This document shows, piece after piece, positions 3,948 to 5,756 of a stretch of 5,756 bases of DNA. Both the position numbers and the translations under genes were made by a program. Source of the DNA: Treponema sp. (GTDB taxonomy: Bacteria; Spirochaetota; Spirochaetia; Treponematales; Breznakiellaceae). The stretch is taken from assembly GCA_031278755.1 (NCBI GenBank), contig JAITJV010000241.1, forward strand, positions 1 to 5,756. The letters are read 5' to 3'. Each line of letters opens with the position of its first letter. Within the stretch, counting starts at the first letter, position 1. The notes under the pieces are model-generated. The model ran no database searches, was not told the DNA's origin, and saw nothing but the letters and a program-made list of their open reading frames with translations.

Positions 3948-5032
3948 GAATCCTTGCAGGCGGAAAGTCTGCGGAACATGAAGTGTCCCTGCAGTCCGCT
4001 AAAAACGTGGTTGACGCCCTTGACAGGGAACGTTTTGAGCCTGTGCTTATTGGTATTGACAAGGGCGGCCGCTGGCTTTTGCTTGATCACCGGGACTTTC
4101 TTTTAAACGAAAATGATCCCAGGCGTATCAGCCTCCGTCCGTCGGGAAATCCGGCGGCTCTGCTCCCCGATAACGAGGGCGTCATTGCAGGCGCGGACGG
4201 AGCGCGCACGGCGGTGGACGTGATCTTTCCCATACTGCATGGCCCCTATGGGGAAGATGGAACCGTTCAAGGGCTTCTTAAGGCCGCGGGTCTTCCCTTT
4301 GTGGGGCCTTCCGTACTTGGCTCCGCCCTGGGCATGGATAAAGATGTTATGAAGCGCCTGCTTCGGGATGCGGGCGTCCCCATAGGAAAATTTCTCGTCC
4401 TTTCTTCGCATGAAAAGGCCCCTTCGTTTGATGAAGCCGCGGCGGTTCTGGGCAGTCCCGTCTTTGTAAAGCCCGCGAACATGGGTTCTTCCGTCGGGGT
4501 TTCCAAAGTCAATAACAATGAAGAATACCGCACCGCGCTTGCCGATGCCCTTGTGTACGATACGAAAATCATACTGGAAGAATACATACGGGGAAGGGAA
4601 ATCGAATGCGCCGTACTGGGAAACGAACACCCCGCCGCGTCGGTTCCCGGCGAAGTAACTTCATCCCACGAATTTTATTCCTACGATGCAAAATACATTG
4701 ATGAAAAAGGGGCTGTCCTGGAAATTCCCGCGCGCCTTTCCGCCGAAACCACAGGGCAAATACAGGCGCTTGCGATTAAAACATTTACCGTCCTTTGCTG
4801 CGAAGGCCTTTCACGGGTGGATTTTTTCCTCCGTGAGGACAACGGCCTTCCGGAAACCTCCCGCATCATCGTCAATGAGATCAACACCATACCGGGCTTT
4901 ACCAGAATAAGCATGTACCCCAAACTCTGGGAGGCAAGCGGCGTTTCGTATACGGAACTGGTTACAAGGCTCATCGATCTTGCGCTGGAGCGCTTTGAAA
5001 GGGAAAAGACCCTCAAGACCAGCATGATATGA
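3926..5032 (+). CDS. ddl: D-alanine--D-alanine ligase
   Basis: This ATP-dependent cytoplasmic ligase joins two D-alanines into the dipeptide that MurF adds to the peptidoglycan stem. The 368 residues form the usual ATP-grasp enzyme: an N-terminal substrate domain (VGILAGGKSAEHEVS, with catalytic E17), the signature HGPYGEDGT (105-113), the ATP-binding FVKPANMGSSVGV (180-192), and the omega-loop stretch EFYSYDAKY (249-257). The active centre closes with R297-V-D299 and the Mg-binding N317-E318-I-N320, followed by TIPGFT. Y257 sits where D-Ala-D-Ala enzymes have Tyr and D-Ala-D-Lac ligases have Phe, so a normal D-Ala-D-Ala product, and hence glycopeptide-binding precursors, is predicted. At 368 residues it is the longer Ddl form. 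It stands alone, away from mur/fts genes. No ribosome site precedes the ATG, but alignment with the family's first strand supports this start. It ends in TGA, 71 nt before the methyltransferase. Confidence 0.96.
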   Translation: MGKKIRVGILAGGKSAEHEVSLQSAKNVVDALDRERFEPVLIGIDKGGRWLLLDHRDFLLNENDPRRISLRPSGNPAALLPDNEGVIAGADGARTAVDVIFPILHGPYGEDGTVQGLLKAAGLPFVGPSVLGSALGMDKDVMKRLLRDAGVPIGKFLVLSSHEKAPSFDEAAAVLGSPVFVKPANMGSSVGVSKVNNNEEYRTALADALVYDTKIILEEYIRGREIECAVLGNEHPAASVPGEVTSSHEFYSYDAKYIDEKGAVLEIPARLSAETTGQIQALAIKTFTVLCCEGLSRVDFFLREDNGLPETSRIIVNEINTIPGFTRISMYPKLWEASGVSYTELVTRLIDLALERFEREKTLKTSMI

Positions 5033-5038
5033 CTATAT

Positions 5039-5044
5039 TATAAT
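5039..5044 (+). promoter_or_regulatory. Consensus -10 element before the methyltransferase
   Basis: A perfect TATAAT lies 7 nt after the ddl stop, in a strongly AT-rich stretch (5033-5078). A -35 would have to lie inside the end of ddl, where AAGACC (5015-5020) matches only three of six at 18 bp. Initiation near 5051 would leave a leader of about 53 nt. A second TATAAA follows at 5046-5051. The methyltransferase probably has its own transcription rather than riding on ddl. Confidence 0.4.
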
Positions 5045-5103
5045 GTATAAAAGACAATGTGGAAATATATATGGTCGTATACGGTTGAACCAGGCATACC
5101 AGG

Positions 5104-5756
5104 ATGAATAATCCCCTTATCAGGCCGTATTTAAAATGGGCCGGAGGCAAAAGGCAATTGCTGCCTGAACTAAAGAAACATCTCCCCAAAGATATAAGCA
5201 GCTATACATATTATGAACCTTTTGTCGGGGCCGGGGCTTTGTTTTTTGAATTGCAGCCCGGGAAAGCTGTTGTCAATGATTTTAACGATCAATTGATTTT
5301 GACATATACCGTTATAAAAAACAACGTTAAAGAACTTGTTGAATTATTGCAGAATCACGAGCGCAGGCATAGCGCGGAATACTATTATGAAATCAGAAAC
5401 ATGGACAGGAATACAGCAAAATTCAATACATTGACAAATACAGAGAAAGCCGCCCGTTTGATATATCTGAATAAAACCTGTTTTAACGGCCTGTACCGTG
5501 TGAATTCCCGCGGCTTTTTTAATGTACCGCTGGGGAAATATAAAAATCCCGCCGTTTGTGAGGAAATTGTATTGCGCCAAATCGGTAATTATCTTAAATC
5601 AAATGACATTGATATTTTAAACAATGATTTTGCATGTGCGGTTTCATCAGCCGCTGAACAGTCCTTTATATATTTCGATCCGCCTTATCATAGCCCCGGT
5701 AAAAACAATTTTACCGGTTATCAGGCGGGCGGCTTCGGGGACGATGAACAGCGGCG
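5104..5756 (+). CDS. dam: Dam-type DNA adenine-N6 methyltransferase (5' part)
   Basis: The first 217 codons are present; the gene continues past the right edge (family length about 260-290). The product transfers a methyl group from S-adenosylmethionine to adenine N6, most likely in GATC. The signatures are those of the D12/alpha group in order: RPYLKWAGGKRQLLPEL (7-23), the AdoMet loop YEPFVGAGALFFEL (37-50, FVGAG as motif I), LNKTCFNGLYRVNSRGFFNV (122-141, typical of Dam/DpnM), and the catalytic FDPPY (191-195, motif IV). The ATG at 5104 is the only start, because an in-frame TGA at 5086-5088 blocks upstream extension; CAGG at 5091-5094 is a modest ribosome site. Base composition drops sharply relative to ddl (one 60-bp line near 5281 is 25% GC; a ddl line near 4141 is 68%), a sign of acquisition. 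It could be a solitary methylase or the modification half of a DpnII/MboI-like restriction system lying beyond the window. Confidence 0.93.
   Translation, partial: MNNPLIRPYLKWAGGKRQLLPELKKHLPKDISSYTYYEPFVGAGALFFELQPGKAVVNDFNDQLILTYTVIKNNVKELVELLQNHERRHSAEYYYEIRNMDRNTAKFNTLTNTEKAARLIYLNKTCFNGLYRVNSRGFFNVPLGKYKNPAVCEEIVLRQIGNYLKSNDIDILNNDFACAVSSAAEQSFIYFDPPYHSPGKNNFTGYQAGGFGDDEQR

Noticed and set aside
4103..5025. Several frames opposite or within ddl
   Set aside because: ddl is identified with high certainty across the whole stretch, and the other frames are shadows.
3926..5032. Glycopeptide-resistance type (D-Ala-D-Lac) ligase
   Set aside because: The position that is Phe in D-lactate ligases is Tyr here (Y257 in DAKY), and no vanH/vanX-like neighbours are present.
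1..5756. CRISPR arrays, tRNA or rRNA genes, insertion sequences, replication origin
   Set aside because: I saw no regularly spaced direct repeats, no cloverleaf or rRNA signature, no transposase motif and no terminal inverted repeats with target duplications by eye.

Overview
The window (5756 bp) reads as a chromosomal segment of a moderately GC-rich bacterium with every convincing gene on the + strand. My best guess is a spirochaete of the Treponema group. The reasons are the style of the antitoxin relic at the left end, a lone ddl outside any cell-division cluster, and a pair of cyclic-nucleotide-domain/GGDEF proteins. This taxonomic call is inference from recall; no rRNA or marker gene is present.

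Layout. Bases 1-72 may be the 3' end of a cut-off gene. Bases 116-338 hold a strong sigma70-type promoter with a perfect palindromic operator in its spacer, then a frameshifted remnant of a VapB-like ribbon-helix-helix antitoxin with no toxin beside it, closed at 343-375 by a bidirectional hairpin terminator. Bases 376-500 are a leader with a widely spaced 10-bp inverted repeat and a good Shine-Dalgarno. Bases 501-1313 encode a TIM-barrel sugar phosphate isomerase/epimerase-like protein. Bases 1314-1727 contain no secure gene, but do contain one possible coupled small ORF and a run of stem-loops ending in T7.

Bases 1728-3715 form a two-gene operon with a 4-bp ATGA overlap. It encodes two 331-residue paralogues, each with an N-terminal cyclic-nucleotide-binding fold and a C-terminal GGDEF domain. 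The first has lost key residues in both domains (a pseudo-enzyme); the second keeps the residues expected of an active diguanylate cyclase with a product-inhibition site. The likely theme is c-di-GMP signalling controlled by a small ligand, with the first protein as a regulatory partner of the second.

Bases 3716-3925 are a non-coding spacer with small palindromes and a possible leader ORF. Bases 3926-5032 are ddl (D-alanine--D-alanine ligase, peptidoglycan precursor synthesis). From about 5033 the DNA becomes clearly AT-richer, and a Dam-type adenine-N6 methyltransferase starts at 5104 and runs off the right edge, probably part of an acquired module.

Three start codons (152, 1728, 3926) lie only 6-8 nt after a -10-like hexamer and lack a usable ribosome site, suggesting leaderless transcripts.
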